A DNA stretch of 64,000 nt from Cyclospora cayetanensis (Eukaryota; Apicomplexa; Conoidasida; Eucoccidiorida; Eimeriidae). Location: contig NW_020312102.1 of assembly GCF_002999335.1 (NCBI RefSeq), forward strand, positions 1 to 64,000. The letters are read 5' to 3'. Position 1 is the stretch's first letter; each line of letters opens with the position of its first letter. The notes under the pieces were generated by a model. It made no database searches and was not told the DNA's origin. It was given only the letters and a program-made list of their open reading frames with translations. Positions 13,001 through 24,526 of the stretch are shown one piece after another. The position numbers and the translations under genes are program-made.

Positions 13001-16000
13001 GAAGAGTGAACTAATCAATTCATAGCGTACAAACCCTGGAGATGGTTCTTCCTTTACGTCCACATCCTACGTTCACACGTGCAAAAATGCCTTTGACACA
13101 TGTTAAATGCCTTTGACACATATTAGTAAACGCGATTGACACATGCTAAACGACTTTGACACATATTAGTAAATGCCTTTGACACATGCTAAACAAGTGT
13201 GACACATGTTAGTAAACGCCTTTGACACATGATACACGCCTTTGACACAAGCTACACGACTTTGACACAAGCTACACGACTTTAGCACATATTAGTAAAC
13301 GCCTTTTACACAAATTAGTAAACGCGTTCGTCACATGCTAAACGCTTTTGACACATGCTTAACGGCTTTGACACGAGCTACACGACTTTGATACATGTTA
13401 GTAAACGTCTTTGATGCCCCAGAGAAGTGCTCGGAAAGGCTGCGTATGCGGCGGTGCTCTAGCACTTCACTTCATTTCTAAGTTTGCTACGAAAAGCGGT
13501 GCCTTAGCTGGTTGGGTCTGTAGTGTGTGGCCTACGTCTTGTGTGAGTTTAATCCAGAAGCGTCTTCTCAGGAACCCCCTGCCGGTGGAGTCAATGGATC
13601 GCCATACGGAGAAATCAGTGGCTGTGTGGCAGTTGGCGTGCAGCAGGAGAACCAGGGGAAGGGATTGAAGCTGAGGCAAGGGACGGAGAAGAAGAGGCGC
13701 ACAGAGGCCAGAGGAGACGTCACGGTGCGTGCAAGAGCTCATGCATGGATACGTAAAGGAGGTACAACGCGGTAAGGAGAGAGGCAGTGAGAGCAGGGGC
13801 CGCATAGGGGGGCCCTCGGGGAGGGAGTGCAGAGAGGGGAGAGGGGAGATTCAAAAGCAGGAGGAGCAGAAAAAGACTCGCGACAAAGACCAAGTGCGCT
13901 CGAGGAGGCCATAAGGCGGTGAAAGAAACGGCGCAGGAGGCACGCGCACAAAGGCAGAGATGGAAGAGGATGCAGAAAAGGGGCAGGAAGCATTAATTGA
14001 GGGGAAGGACGTGTAAAGCCAAGGCAATACACGAATGGAGAAAAGCAGATAGCAGCGTGGCAGTAGCAGCAGAAAACAACAACTGCGAGAGGCGTTGCGT
14101 GTTACAAAAGGTCATGCATGGCCTTACCCGCGTGGATATGGCGCATTCCACGTTCCCGCCACAGCCCTTGCAGTATGTGCGTCTCATCAAAGTTCTCTGG
14201 AGAGACTGCCGCAGCAATTCGCAGAAGGAGAGGCAAGATCCAGCCTCTCCCTGAAGAGCCTCCTGCCTCTCTGCAGATGCGCAGCAGCTGCTGCCGGGGG
14301 CCTCTTGCGGCAGACGGTGGGGTGGCGCTTCTGAAGCGGGATTGTTTTTGTTCCTGGCGCTTCTAGTACTGCTGCTGCTGCTGTTAGTAGCGGTAGATAC
14401 TCCGTTTTGCGGCTGCTGCCTCTGGAGGCAGGCGGGGGAGCCGGGGAGGGGCCCTTCTGTCGATTCGCCGGTGGACGATCCTCGCTGGGAAAGGAAGGGG
14501 GGAAGGAGGGGAAATCCCCTGGGGTTCCCTGCAGCCTCGCTGCCGTTGAAGGGTTTGTTGGTTTTTGAAGGTGCGAGGGGCCCCTCTGCAGGAGGGCCCC
14601 CCGCAAGGGGCCGCTGCTGCGTGGGGTACTGCAAATCGACGAGGAAGGACTCACAGATCTGTGTGGCAGTGTGGTGTTGCAGCAAACACACAGTTTCCGT
14701 CTTTTGACGAAAGCCGAACAGCACTTCAATGCACGAGCTTGCCTTAGCATCGCCTGTCTCGAGAACACACACAGAGGGTGATGGTGGGTTTGCCTCGGAG
14801 GGGCCCCCCGAGTGAAGCCCATCCCGGCTAACTTCTGATTCCGCCTTTGCCAGTCCTTCCTCGGAAGCTTCCGAAGACGCTGCTGCGGGCCGGCTAGCCC
14901 CCTCGGAGGTGTCTGCACAATCCTCTTGGGACGGAGAAAGACGACTTGCAGGAACGCCACGCCAAGGCACTGGGAAAGCGATGAGCGGAGCAGGAGTGCC
15001 CCCCGCTGTTGCAGCGGCTCGCAGCTCCTTGTGCAGACGATCCAACAAGAAACGGAGAGTTGCCTGGACACGATGCAGCAGCGTTGCAAGCTCTGAAGCA
15101 CACAAGTCTGCACTCGCCAAACCACAGAGTTCTCACCCCTGCAACACGCGCCTGCCTCCCCTCCCCCCGCGTGGTGTGGCTTGGCTGCTTCCGTCACAAA
15201 GGCCGTTTCCAGGGGGGCCTGCCCTGCAAGCACTGCACTCCTCCTAGGAGAAGCCTTGGCACAAAGAGGCGAAGAAAGCGACAGAAAGAAACTTCACTCT
15301 GCCTAAACACACCCCAACACCCCCCCCTTTCCCCCTCGCTGATCGCTCCCCTCCGCATCGCCTCGTCCTGTGCGCAGGAGGCACTGCAAGACCCTTTGCA
15401 GCAGCTTGCCAACTCACTGTTGCTAGAAACACGCTTAAAAAGCCCCAAAAGCCTCGCCTCCGGCATCTCAAACAGAGCCGCCTCGCAGCCGTTGCTATAA
15501 CAAAAGCGGCGGCCCCCTGCACCATCGTCCTTCCTGCAGTATCACATGTGCCTCACCTCCTTTCAGGAAAAATGAGGATGTATACATATGCGCATTCATA
15601 TACATACATGCATGTTTATTGCCTTGCCCCATTTGCTGAGGAGGCCAGCCTTTTGCGTGCACTCTCAAGAGGCCCTCTTTACAGCCATGTGCAGGGACCT
15701 CCCATGATGCACACCTGACTGGGCAGCGCTAAACGCATGCATGCATGCATGCATGCATGTGTGTGTGTATATATGTATTGAGCTGCACACGTGCATGCAG
15801 TATACACGCTGAATATAGGCGCTGTCGGAGGGGAGGCCCCCTCGGTTCCTCCTAGGGGGGATCTTAGCCAGCGGTAGAGAGAGAGAGAGAGAGGCACATA
15901 AAGACACACATGTACATGTATATATATATATGTATATGCAGAAAAAGAGAAAGAAAGAAACAGCGCGATTCTTCCCCCCCCCCTTTTCCCTCTATTTCCC

Positions 16001-18201
16001 GTAAATTAAATAAGGGCCCCTCCTTAAGGTCGTGCGTTGATGATAGATAAGGGGCTGCGCATTGTTGTACCTGGCAAGGTCCAGCATGTGGAGGACGGCC
16101 CCTACTTCACATGCAAGGCAGAGGCCCCTGTCGCATGCGTGCAAGGCAAGAGTGCTCTTGACGACGGGCAGGAAGAAGAGGAGCTGGAACAAGGGTCGAA
16201 TGAAGCCCCTTCTTCCTCCCCCCTCGAAGCAGCCGAAAGGGGGCAGTCGATTACAGGGGCGGAGAGTTCCTCCGAAGGCTTGTAGCCAAGGAGCCGCGGA
16301 GAGTTTGTGCTGCGCATACCGACTCGGTACACGAACGGGGGCCAGACACTGCGGGGGGCCCCCCGAGGACGTGCTGCCCACAGGCGCAGCTGAAAATTGC
16401 GTGGGGGCCCCCCCTGCACTGCCGATGCCTCCAGTCCTCGCGTGCCCTCCTTCGGCAGTCTGCAGCCAGCTGCCTCCCGGGGAGCTCTCCTGTTGAGGTT
16501 CCCTGAGAATCTTTCTGCTCGTTCCTTGATCGGAAAGTGCGCGGGGTGAGGAAGAGGACGAAGAGGAAGAGGAAGAGGAAGAAGAAGAGGACGAAGAGGA
16601 AGAGGAAGAGGGAGAGGCGGCAGCAGCAGCAGCCTTACACAGGGGGGCCCCTGCAGACACGCCTTGGGCGGGGCCTCCAGCAGCAACAATGCCCTCTACG
16701 CCCTTCCGCTTCGAAGCCCTCAGGAGAGCGCGAGCGTCTCGCGTGGGAGCCTCGTCTTCGTCCGAGTCTCCGCTGGCTGAGCTAGACGTCGGCGAGAGAC
16801 ACACGCCGCTGCTGTCGCTGGGGCCCCTCCACGGAGGCTTGGGGTGCTGCTGCTGCTGCGCGATCGCTGCGGCGGGCGCGGCGCTCCCCGCCGGCGGGGG
16901 GCCCCACCGCGCTCGGCAAGGGCCTCGAAAAAGGCCTCGGGGGGCCCCCCCAGCGGGAAAAGGCCACCCTGCGCCACCCGACAGCAGCCCTCCAGCGCCG
17001 CCGCCGCCTCCAGTGCTGCCTCCGCCTCCTCCGGAGTCGATCCAAGGCGGCACTTGCGGGAGGCTCTGAGTCTGCAGCGCAAGCAGCAGGGAGCGATTCA
17101 AGGGAACGACCCCCCCGAGGGGCCTCCCCTCGCCACGCCTTGCTGCAAGAAGGCCTCCCGCCTTCCGCAAGGCGAGCTCTCGAGAGGACCCTATGGCTCC
17201 ATAGAGGGCGCCGTTCGCGGCGCAGCCCAACACATTCGAAGCGAAGCGAACGTCAGTAACTCCGGAGCTCCTTCCTGCTGCCTCGGCTCCCTGCACGAGA
17301 CACATTGGCAGCGGCGTGGGAGGTCTCAGATCGTCCTGCGTCAGCACTTCGATGAAGTACCCTCCTCCGCCCACGTCGCTCTGGGGAGGGGGCCCCCGAG
17401 GGCCCCCTCCTGAGCCTCTCGCGGAGACGCGTGCTTGCGGCGTCCCCACTCCCTCGCCGCTCGGTCGAAGCCTTCTCCAGGCGCTGCTGCTGGCGCTGCC
17501 CCCCCCGCCGTCCTCGTGCTGGGGGCCCCCGTCCTTCGCTTTGCCGTCGCCGCTGCTGCAGTCGCAAGGGGCCCCCCGGGGAGACGCACGCGAACGCAGC
17601 ACCATGCCACACACAAGATCCTCCGTGGGATCGTCAGTCTTTGCCTCAGCGCTGTGCCCCTCGCCTTCGACCAGCGGCACCCCTGAAAGGGCCCCGCTGT
17701 CGAAGGGGCCCCCTCCCCCCCACTGCCTTGAAAGGGGGCCCCTGTCCAGGAAGGCCCCCTCCTCTTCGCTCCGCCCCAGGGAGCTAACCGGATACACCCA
17801 GCGCTCCGAAAGGAGGTCGCAGCAACAGGGGGCCCCCTTCAGCAGGGGCCCCCCGCTGCAGCTGCCGGGAAACACGCAGGTGCAACAGCAAGGCACCAAG
17901 GGCCCCCGGGGTCTGGGATCTCCTAAGGCATCCAACAGGAGGTACTCCTCGGCAAGCTCCTCCAAGGCATTGGCCTCCTTTAAGGCCCCGCTCAACCCCA
18001 GCTGCTGGTGCTGCAGCTGCTGCTGCTGCAAATATGCGCTGCAGCGCATCGACAGACGCGAGGAGCCTCTGAGATCTGCTGCTGCAGCTGCTGCCGCGGC
18101 AGCAGCCACTGCAGGCAACAGGAAATCATCTACGCCCAAAAGCGGTCCCGTCGGGGGGCCCCCTGGAGGCCCCCTGTCTTCTGGGTGCCGATAGGTGGGG
18201 G

Positions 18202-18232
<31 letters not shown>

Positions 18233-18490
18233 CGCGCGAGCGCAGGCGTCCTCTTGGAACTGCTGCTGCTGCTGCTGCCTCTTTGTTGCAGCAGCGACAG
18301 CCGCATGTCTGGCAACGGGATTTTGCAGCTGGTGTCTGCTCTGCTGCTGCTGCAGCAGCTGCACCTGTCCCCCCCACTCGCACAAGGCAAGAAGGCTGCT
18401 TCTGGGGTCCAGCACTGCGCATGCAATGGGCCCCTCCAGAGGCCGAAGAGGGAGGGCCTCGAGGGCCCCCGCGGCAAGAGCCTCCGCGTA

Positions 18491-18540
<50 letters not shown>

Positions 18541-20940
18541 AAGGCGGCAGCAGCGACACTCGAGAAAGATCTGCCTGCAGCACGCAGCCGTCCGAGGAGA
18601 CAGCAACTCCAACGGGGTGGCTTGGGGAGACACCCGGGGAGAGCAAGCAGCACACAGGCAACGCGGAGGGGAAAAGACACACAGAAGATAAGGCCTTTCC
18701 CTGAGCTCTCAAATCCACGAAGCAGCAGCGTTGATAAGCCTCCTCTGCTCCCCGAGAAACTCCCGAGGGTGATACTCCGCAGCATGCAGCCACGGAGATC
18801 CCCGAGCGGGAGAGGGCCCCGACTGGGTGTGGCGAAACAACCGGAATGACTTCCGGAAGAAGACTCCCTACGCGCCAGTCTAAGAGCCGCAGCATGCCAT
18901 CTTCACAGCCTAGAGGCAGCACACTTCCCAGACAGGCCGCCGCCGCAGCTTCCCCCCTTCCTCCTGTTGCTGATGCTGCCCCTACTCCCGAGCTTGCAGC
19001 TGCTGAAGATCCTCCTGGAAGCGCAGAGACTGCCCTATGCGTGTTATACGTAGAGACAATAGCCCCAACCGACACGTCCAGGAGGCACACAGACGACTGC
19101 GCAGCGAACAGACAGAGATACAGAGAAAGAGAGACATATGTGTACAGAGAAAGAGAGATATATGTGTACAGAGAAAGAGAGATATATGTGTACAGAGAAA
19201 GAGAGATATATGTGTACAGAGAAAGAGAGATATATGTGTACAGAGAAAGAGAGATATATGTGTACAGAGAAAGAGAGACATATGTGTACAGAGAAAGGGG
19301 ACACAGGGGAGGTGTACAAACACTTGAGGCAACTGCGGGACGGCAGCGTGCAGCAAAAACCGCCAGAAAAGCATGCACTCAGACAGAAGACACGTATATA
19401 GAGGAGGGAGAAAAATGGCAGGTTTGTGCTTTTCTTCAGCGAGCGCAAGAACGCATAAAGCGACACAAACTATGAGCCAATTCGGATGGGCCCCGTGCAG
19501 AGCATGGCCTTATTGCTGTGTCTCTGCGGCGCTGTGCAGACCGCTGCCTCCTCCCCCCTGCGGCTCGCTGAATTCTAGAGGAATGTAGATAGACACCCCG
19601 CGGATTCTAGAGACGGGGAGGGATGCAGGCAGTCGGCACGAGGCTTGAACTGGGCAGCTCTACACGGCGTAGGAGGGGCCTTAAGGGAGGCCTAAGGGTG
19701 TGCCATGCAATTGGCACCAAAAACGAACAGGAGCGTGGCAGCAAAGGCGTGATGGTGGCTTCTCTGTCAGAAGCAAGAGGAAAGACATGACGCCTCCTGC
19801 TGGATTCACTGTAAGCAGAGAGCGTGTCTCAAAGACGGGCGAGCTAGCCTCCAACAGGAAACTACTACGCCTTGCATGCATCTCGATGTGCTCACCATTT
19901 GGCCTCCAACGACGACGTAGGGAGCAGCCCCTACGGCGACAGCCCCCGTAAGGAGCCCACAACACTGCAGCAGCTGATGCTGCGAAGCGGCTGATAGCAG
20001 AGGAAGGCGGAAGCCTTGACGTCGAAAGAGCGAGACACCCTGCTGAGAGACACCTGAGGGACAGAGAGAGCAGCAGCAGCAGCCTGAGCACTTGGACTGG
20101 TGGGCTCAAGAAGCCTTCTGGCAGGAGCGGCAAGTTGTGCAAGAGAGCGGCAGCAGGTGCAGAGGCAAGAGGGGCCCTGCTACTACGCATTTCATGGAGG
20201 TCGACGGCGAAAAGGGAGGCTGGAAGGGCGGAGCAGAGTTGCGCAGAACGTGAGTGGGCTTTTCTTGGAATGTGTAGATGCTGCAAAGCTCGCAGAGATA
20301 TCAGGGTGCTCTGCATACTCAAGATCCCCGCTTCTATTGGCAGAAGAGAGCAGATGGGGCCCACTTCCTCACGAGCACCGAGCTCTCCCCCCGCAGAAAC
20401 GGCGAACGCGCTGCACAGACAGCCCGTCTCTGGATCCAGAGTGCAGATGCGTCCACTGAGGCTTCCCATACACAGGAGCCCTCCAAGGGGGTCCCACGCT
20501 GCACAAGAGGGGTGAAAGGGGGCCCCTCCGGGGGGTTCTCCGGGGGCCCCCGTGGGGGGAGCACAGGGGGCCCTGGCAATCTGCGGCCTATGGCGCCACA
20601 CGGGGAGCCAGCGCGATCCGTCCAGAAGGATCTCATCGAGAGGCAGTGCGGGGAAAGCTGCTCCCGAGTGGTACCCGCCGAAGGGGGCCCCCATCACTAC
20701 AGCCCCCCCACACGCGGAGGTCCATCCCTCAGCACCCCCCGAACACCCGCCTTGATCCCACCCGCGCTGCTGCTGCTCCTGGTGCTGCTGGCTGCCTCCG
20801 TATGGGCCCCAGTAGAGGGGCCCCTGCATTGCAGCGGCAGCAGCGGCGGAGACGATGCTGCTGCGGGGCTTTGGGCTGATCCTGAGGAAGCTGCTGCAGC
20901 ACTCGCCGCATGCTGGATGCGCCGCAAGGCCTTCCTTCAT
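10059..20940 (-). CDS. PAN2: PAN2, poly(A)-specific ribonuclease catalytic subunit, 12 exons
   Basis: Catalytic subunit of the cytoplasmic PAN2-PAN3 deadenylase, which trims mRNA poly(A) tails. Exons in coding order: 20940-20319, 20053-19896, 19096-16071, 15533-15433, 15107-14128, 13670-13536, 13066-12837, 12621-12258, 11959-11394, 11301-11206, 10854-10744, 10317-10059. They keep one frame (6648 nt, 2215 codons plus stop). Domains in order: N-terminal WD40 ([18 protein letters not shown] across the first junction); linker ending [20 protein letters not shown]; inactive UCH-like domain ([34 protein letters not shown]); DEDD exonuclease. The exonuclease keeps VAVDAEFV (Asp near 11,488), [18 protein letters not shown] and [16 protein letters not shown], so all four acidic residues are present. 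PAN2 is usually 1100-1200 residues; the excess is low-complexity sequence in exon 3. The start is the first in-frame ATG; ATG at 20,829 is an alternative. The last few residues are uncertain. Confidence 0.93.
13085..13412 (-). repeat. Minisatellite in PAN2 intron 6 with branch-point-like units
   Basis: About 20-22-bp units of the type CGCCTTTGACACATGCTAAA fill most of the intron between PAN2 exons 6 and 7 (13067-13535). On the sense (minus) strand many units read TTTACTAATATGTGTCAAAG, so they repeat a TACTAA-type motif like the intron branch-point consensus. The array ends about 20 nt upstream of the 3' splice site. Confidence 0.85.
15590..15960. repeat. Simple repeats in PAN2 intron 3, including a (TGCA)n block
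   Basis: The intron 15534-16070 contains ACATA-type repeats near 15580-15615, an uninterrupted GCATGCATGCAT run around 15735-15758, GT/AT repeats to about 15777, (GA)n at about 15876-15892 and GAAA repeats near 15945-15960. On the PAN2 sense strand the last two are pyrimidine-rich. Confidence 0.8.
16553..16612 (-). repeat. Poly-Ser tract in PAN2 encoded by TCC/TCT
   Basis: On the plus strand this is a GAAGAG/GAGGAC-type purine run. In the PAN2 frame it is a run of about 20 serines read from TCC and TCT codons. The serine run at about 18,487-18,540 is instead read from AGC codons, so two different DNA repeats give the same homopolymer in one exon. Confidence 0.8.
18487..18540 (-). repeat. (AGC)n tract encoding poly-Ser in PAN2
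   Basis: An almost pure CTG run on the plus strand, read as AGC serine codons in PAN2 exon 3. Other frames of the same tract give the spurious poly-Leu, poly-Ala, poly-Gln and poly-Cys ORFs seen around it. Shorter runs of the same trinucleotide occur at about 18,005-18,115 and 18,205-18,290. Confidence 0.85.
19137..19297 (-). repeat. 24-bp minisatellite in PAN2 intron 2
   Basis: About seven near-identical 24-bp units (plus strand: TATGTGTACAGAGAAAGAGA plus GATA) lie in the intron 19097-19895. On the sense strand they read as TCTCTCTTTCTCTGTACACA, which is pyrimidine-rich, and the array ends about 40 nt before the 3' splice site at 19,097. Confidence 0.9.
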
Positions 20941-23900
20941 CCAACAAAGACCCGAAGATTCAGCTCCGAGGGCCCCCTGGGGGCCTCTCTGCCGCCACGC
21001 CTTTCTTCGGTTCGAGAGGGTAGTACCCTTGAGGGACCCCTGCTGCCTCCGAGAGACTGCCAAGGGCCCCACAGATGCGTCAGTACGGAGAAACGGAGCG
21101 CAGAGGGGCCCCCAGAGGCCCTCGGGGCTCTTGCGTGCAGTGTGGCGCCAATTACTGCAAGTTTGGAGCGCCTGACTCCCGTTCGCTGCGGTCCCTCTGC
21201 AAGCCGGGGGCCCTCGAGGCCCCTAAGATTTTATTCGGTTCTGGTCGTCCGTGCTCGTACTTAAAAGGCACACGGAATATTACTAACGAAAGAGCTCCCC
21301 AAGAGGGATCCTGCCGCACGAAATGCCACCGGGGGCCCTACCAGGTGATAGGGGGCCCCCCTACACACTGAGCCTACACCGTGGCACAGGTTCCCAGGGG
21401 GACAGCGGCCCTATCTTTGGTCTCGTGTCTTCATTATCACGCCTTTTATGCTTCGTATTGCACAAAACTCAGCTGGTGGTTTTTTCTCGGGGTTGTGTGC
21501 GAACGGTTTTTTGTCGCATTGTGTGTGAGGAGCAGACGCGGCAGGGCGAGCATCAGCAGCGGAATTCAACAAATGCAGACCCTTACCTAATGCGATGAAA
21601 GCGTGTATTCGCTGTAACGGGTGGAGGGCGAAGCTGCTAGCATGAAAGTCGCCGACCATTGGCCAAGCGGTCTGTTCTGCTTCCCTTACGGTCCCTCTCT
21701 GGAGATGGTGTTTCTTTCAAGTGTTAGGCACGACACATGTGAACTAAATTGAGTGGTTCCTTGAAGGGCCGCGCAAACGAAAATTCGGTAGTGAGAAAAA
21801 TTTATTTCCCACCAAGGGCTTTTCATGGCTTCAGAACCGCTCCGTCTTGAAGTGCCCCCAAAGGGAAGCCCACTTCTTAGCCGTAATCCTGGAGAAAATC
21901 TCCTAATGTTCCTGTAAACGTCTATACTCAAGAAAAAAACGCCTGCTTATTATGCTCTCTCGACAAGGTTTTGGCATGAGGCGAGAGAATAGGGCACTTA
22001 GGAGTACAGCGCTCCATCGAAGCTCTCCGAATCGGGCGTCATCGAACGCCACGCTCAGTACGAACTTGATAGAAACCGAGAAGTGTGAAAAAGTATCTCT
22101 CCTTTCCTTGCCCTCTCCCCCCAGACTTTCCGACATTCTGGGGGTAAGGGCAGCTGGGGCTTATCATGGTACCCCTGCCCTCCAGCACCACTCAAAGAAC
22201 GAGCATTCCCTGCTAGTGAGACATCTCATCGAGCGCACTCGCATACAGCGTTGGGCCTTGTTTCACCGAACTACCTACAGTCTTCAGGGGATAAGATCTA
22301 CGAACAGACAAGCCACTTCGTCAAACCGTTTCAATGCCTAGTGAAGTACAACCTAGAGCAGGAGATCCTGTTTAACTGTAGCCTAATTGCCCGCTGCAGG
22401 AGGGGTGTACCGGCGTTTGTCGGCACCCTATAAACAGTCCGAACATTATTCACGCCCATTTCTATGTGCAGTTTGTAGCGCACAGGCACACCGTGTGAAT
22501 TCATACATTATTCGGCTCATTCCACAGGGCAGCGTCCAACACAAGCGAGGTCAGGCCCCAAACTTGTCAATCCCCTACTTAATTTTAGCAATTGTGTAGC
22601 TATTGCAGTATAGAATGCCGCATTATGTATGCAGTTTGGGCCTCTCTAAACTACATGACTGTGAAACCCTGAAATTCCCCCCTGCAAATGAAGGAGGGAC
22701 ACTTGTCGCGCACTGCATCCTGCTGCGCCCACGAGAAATTAGTTTTTACCGGAAGCTCGCACAAGGGTAATTCGACACAGGCGCGCATGCCTGATCAGCT
22801 TCTTTTTGGCCACACATTTGTTACACGTATGGTCGTGCCCCCAATACGAATTGGAATCAGAACACGCATGCCCAAGACCCAACGGTCTTTTTATCGCCGT
22901 GTAGCCCTTCTGTGGTATGTGGCTTTCGGTGTGCTGTAAGCTAAGGCTTAATCTCCGTGCTTGCGCCATAATATTTAATCCAGGGTTCGCCTTCTGCGAG
23001 ACACGGCGGTGGGTTTGCGCCGGTGTAGAAACTACCATACGTGTTTTCTTGTGGGGTCACCTCGGGCCCCAACACCATGTAAGTGGACCGAAGGGCACAG
23101 CTACCTGGGGAGGGTCGACAAGAAGCAAAGTTTAAGGGGGAAGCGGGATCGGGGGGGCTGAAAAGGAGGCTACCGTGTGGGGATTGATTGGACCTGAGGG
23201 CGCCTGAGACCCTCCATATTGACACTCCTTTGTACTAGGAGCCCAGGCTGATGCCAGGACAGTAGGCGCATCTTTTCGTCTTTCGGAACCACACATGCTG
23301 CTGTTGCAGCATTACATACTGTTACAGGCCCTGTGCGGACATGCAGTCTTACCACAAGCTCGCTGAAGCCAATCCATCCCGCTGCACACAGACGGCTGAG
23401 TACACCCATCTGTTTTCAGACGTACACATACATCTATAGATGTACTTAATGGCAGTCATATGTATGTTGAATCCCTACACATTCCAAAGTGTATACGAGT
23501 ACTACATTCTGGGGGGTATTCGACGACTCCCCAAGTGCCTTATATACAGTTTGGGGACACATATCAGAAAGCTGATTCCTTGGGCTAATCTCCGAATAAC
23601 TCCAATACTGGCCTTAGCCGATGGTCCTCATGACAAGTTCCCGATAGACTGCAGCGGAGTTTCCGAGGTCCCTAGGGACCGCGAAGGCTTAAGATCTGAT
23701 TCAAGGGGCCGCCCGCCATGAACTCCCCGAGAAAAACTCAACAGAAGTCTGACCCTCCCCTTTTGAATCATCCCTCTGCTAGAGCCCCTCAGTCTGTGGG
23801 TATTTGGGATGCTAACGCAATCCGAGAAACCTCAGTAAGTGGGCAAAAAAGGCTTCGAAAATCTCGTCTAGTCAGAGGAGGATGGGGGACTAGCACCCCC

Positions 23901-24526
23901 GCTACCGAATAGGCAAGAGCAAGGACCACGAAAATTCCCTCTCTCTATCACCCCCTGCCGGCCTCTCTGTCTCTCTCTCGCTGTCTCTCTCTCTGTCTCT
24001 CTCCAAAAGCCACCAAAGCCCACGAGGCACTAGCTGTTAGACGCGGCCTTTCTGGATTTCTCTTTTTGTGGAGAGAGAGAGAGAGAGAGAAAGAAAGAAA
24101 GAAAGAAAGAGGCCCTTGGAAACTGTGCCGGGTAAGCTGCTATCTCTCCTGCAGTGCCAATAGCCATCGCGCTGCAGTCCCCAGACTATGCCTTCTTCGC
24201 GACGGCAGCAGAAGCCCCCTGCAGCTTCTTCTGCTGCTGCTTTTCTAACAGGCGGGCCCTAAGCTCTGCCTTACGAGACTCTAGAGGCGCTCGTACTGCG
24301 AGTGACCCCCTCCTGTCCCCTCCTGCAGCAAGAAACAGCCCGCCAAGAAGCGCACTGCTGCCTTAGAGCCCACAACGACACTAGCACTCCCCCCCAACAT
24401 AAACAAACGAGATGGACAAGCCGAACACTAGAACAAACACAGCTGCCCATCTAGCTATCGAGGATGTAGGGAGCTAGCCAGACAGCTGCCTGCTGGCCAA
24501 TCCGACGCGAGCTGGCTGCTTCGCCT
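20941..24526. other. Intergenic between PAN2 and DPH1
   Basis: Nothing was firmly recognised. The PAN2-proximal part (to about 21,370) is rich in GGGGCCCC motifs; 21.4-23.9 kb resembles the feature-poor segments. Simple repeats include TC-rich sequence at about 23,936-24,005 and (GA)n/(GAAA)n at about 24,070-24,110. A short plus-strand reading at about 24,330-24,425 (KKQPAKKRTAALEPTTT) looks like a basic protein tail after a CCTGCAG acceptor-like site, but no upstream exon could be attached. Confidence 0.4.

Noticed and set aside
13085..13412. CRISPR-like array
   Set aside because: Units are contiguous with no unique spacers, in an intron of a eukaryotic gene; it is a minisatellite.
18126..18785. 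Poly-Gln, poly-Ala, poly-Leu and poly-Cys ORFs on both strands
   Set aside because: They are other frames of the CTG/AGC tracts in PAN2 exon 3; only the poly-Ser frame carries WD40-type flanking sequence.
18846..19475. 209-codon plus ORF with VYRERE repeats
   Set aside because: Reads through the 24-bp minisatellite of PAN2 intron 2 in antisense.
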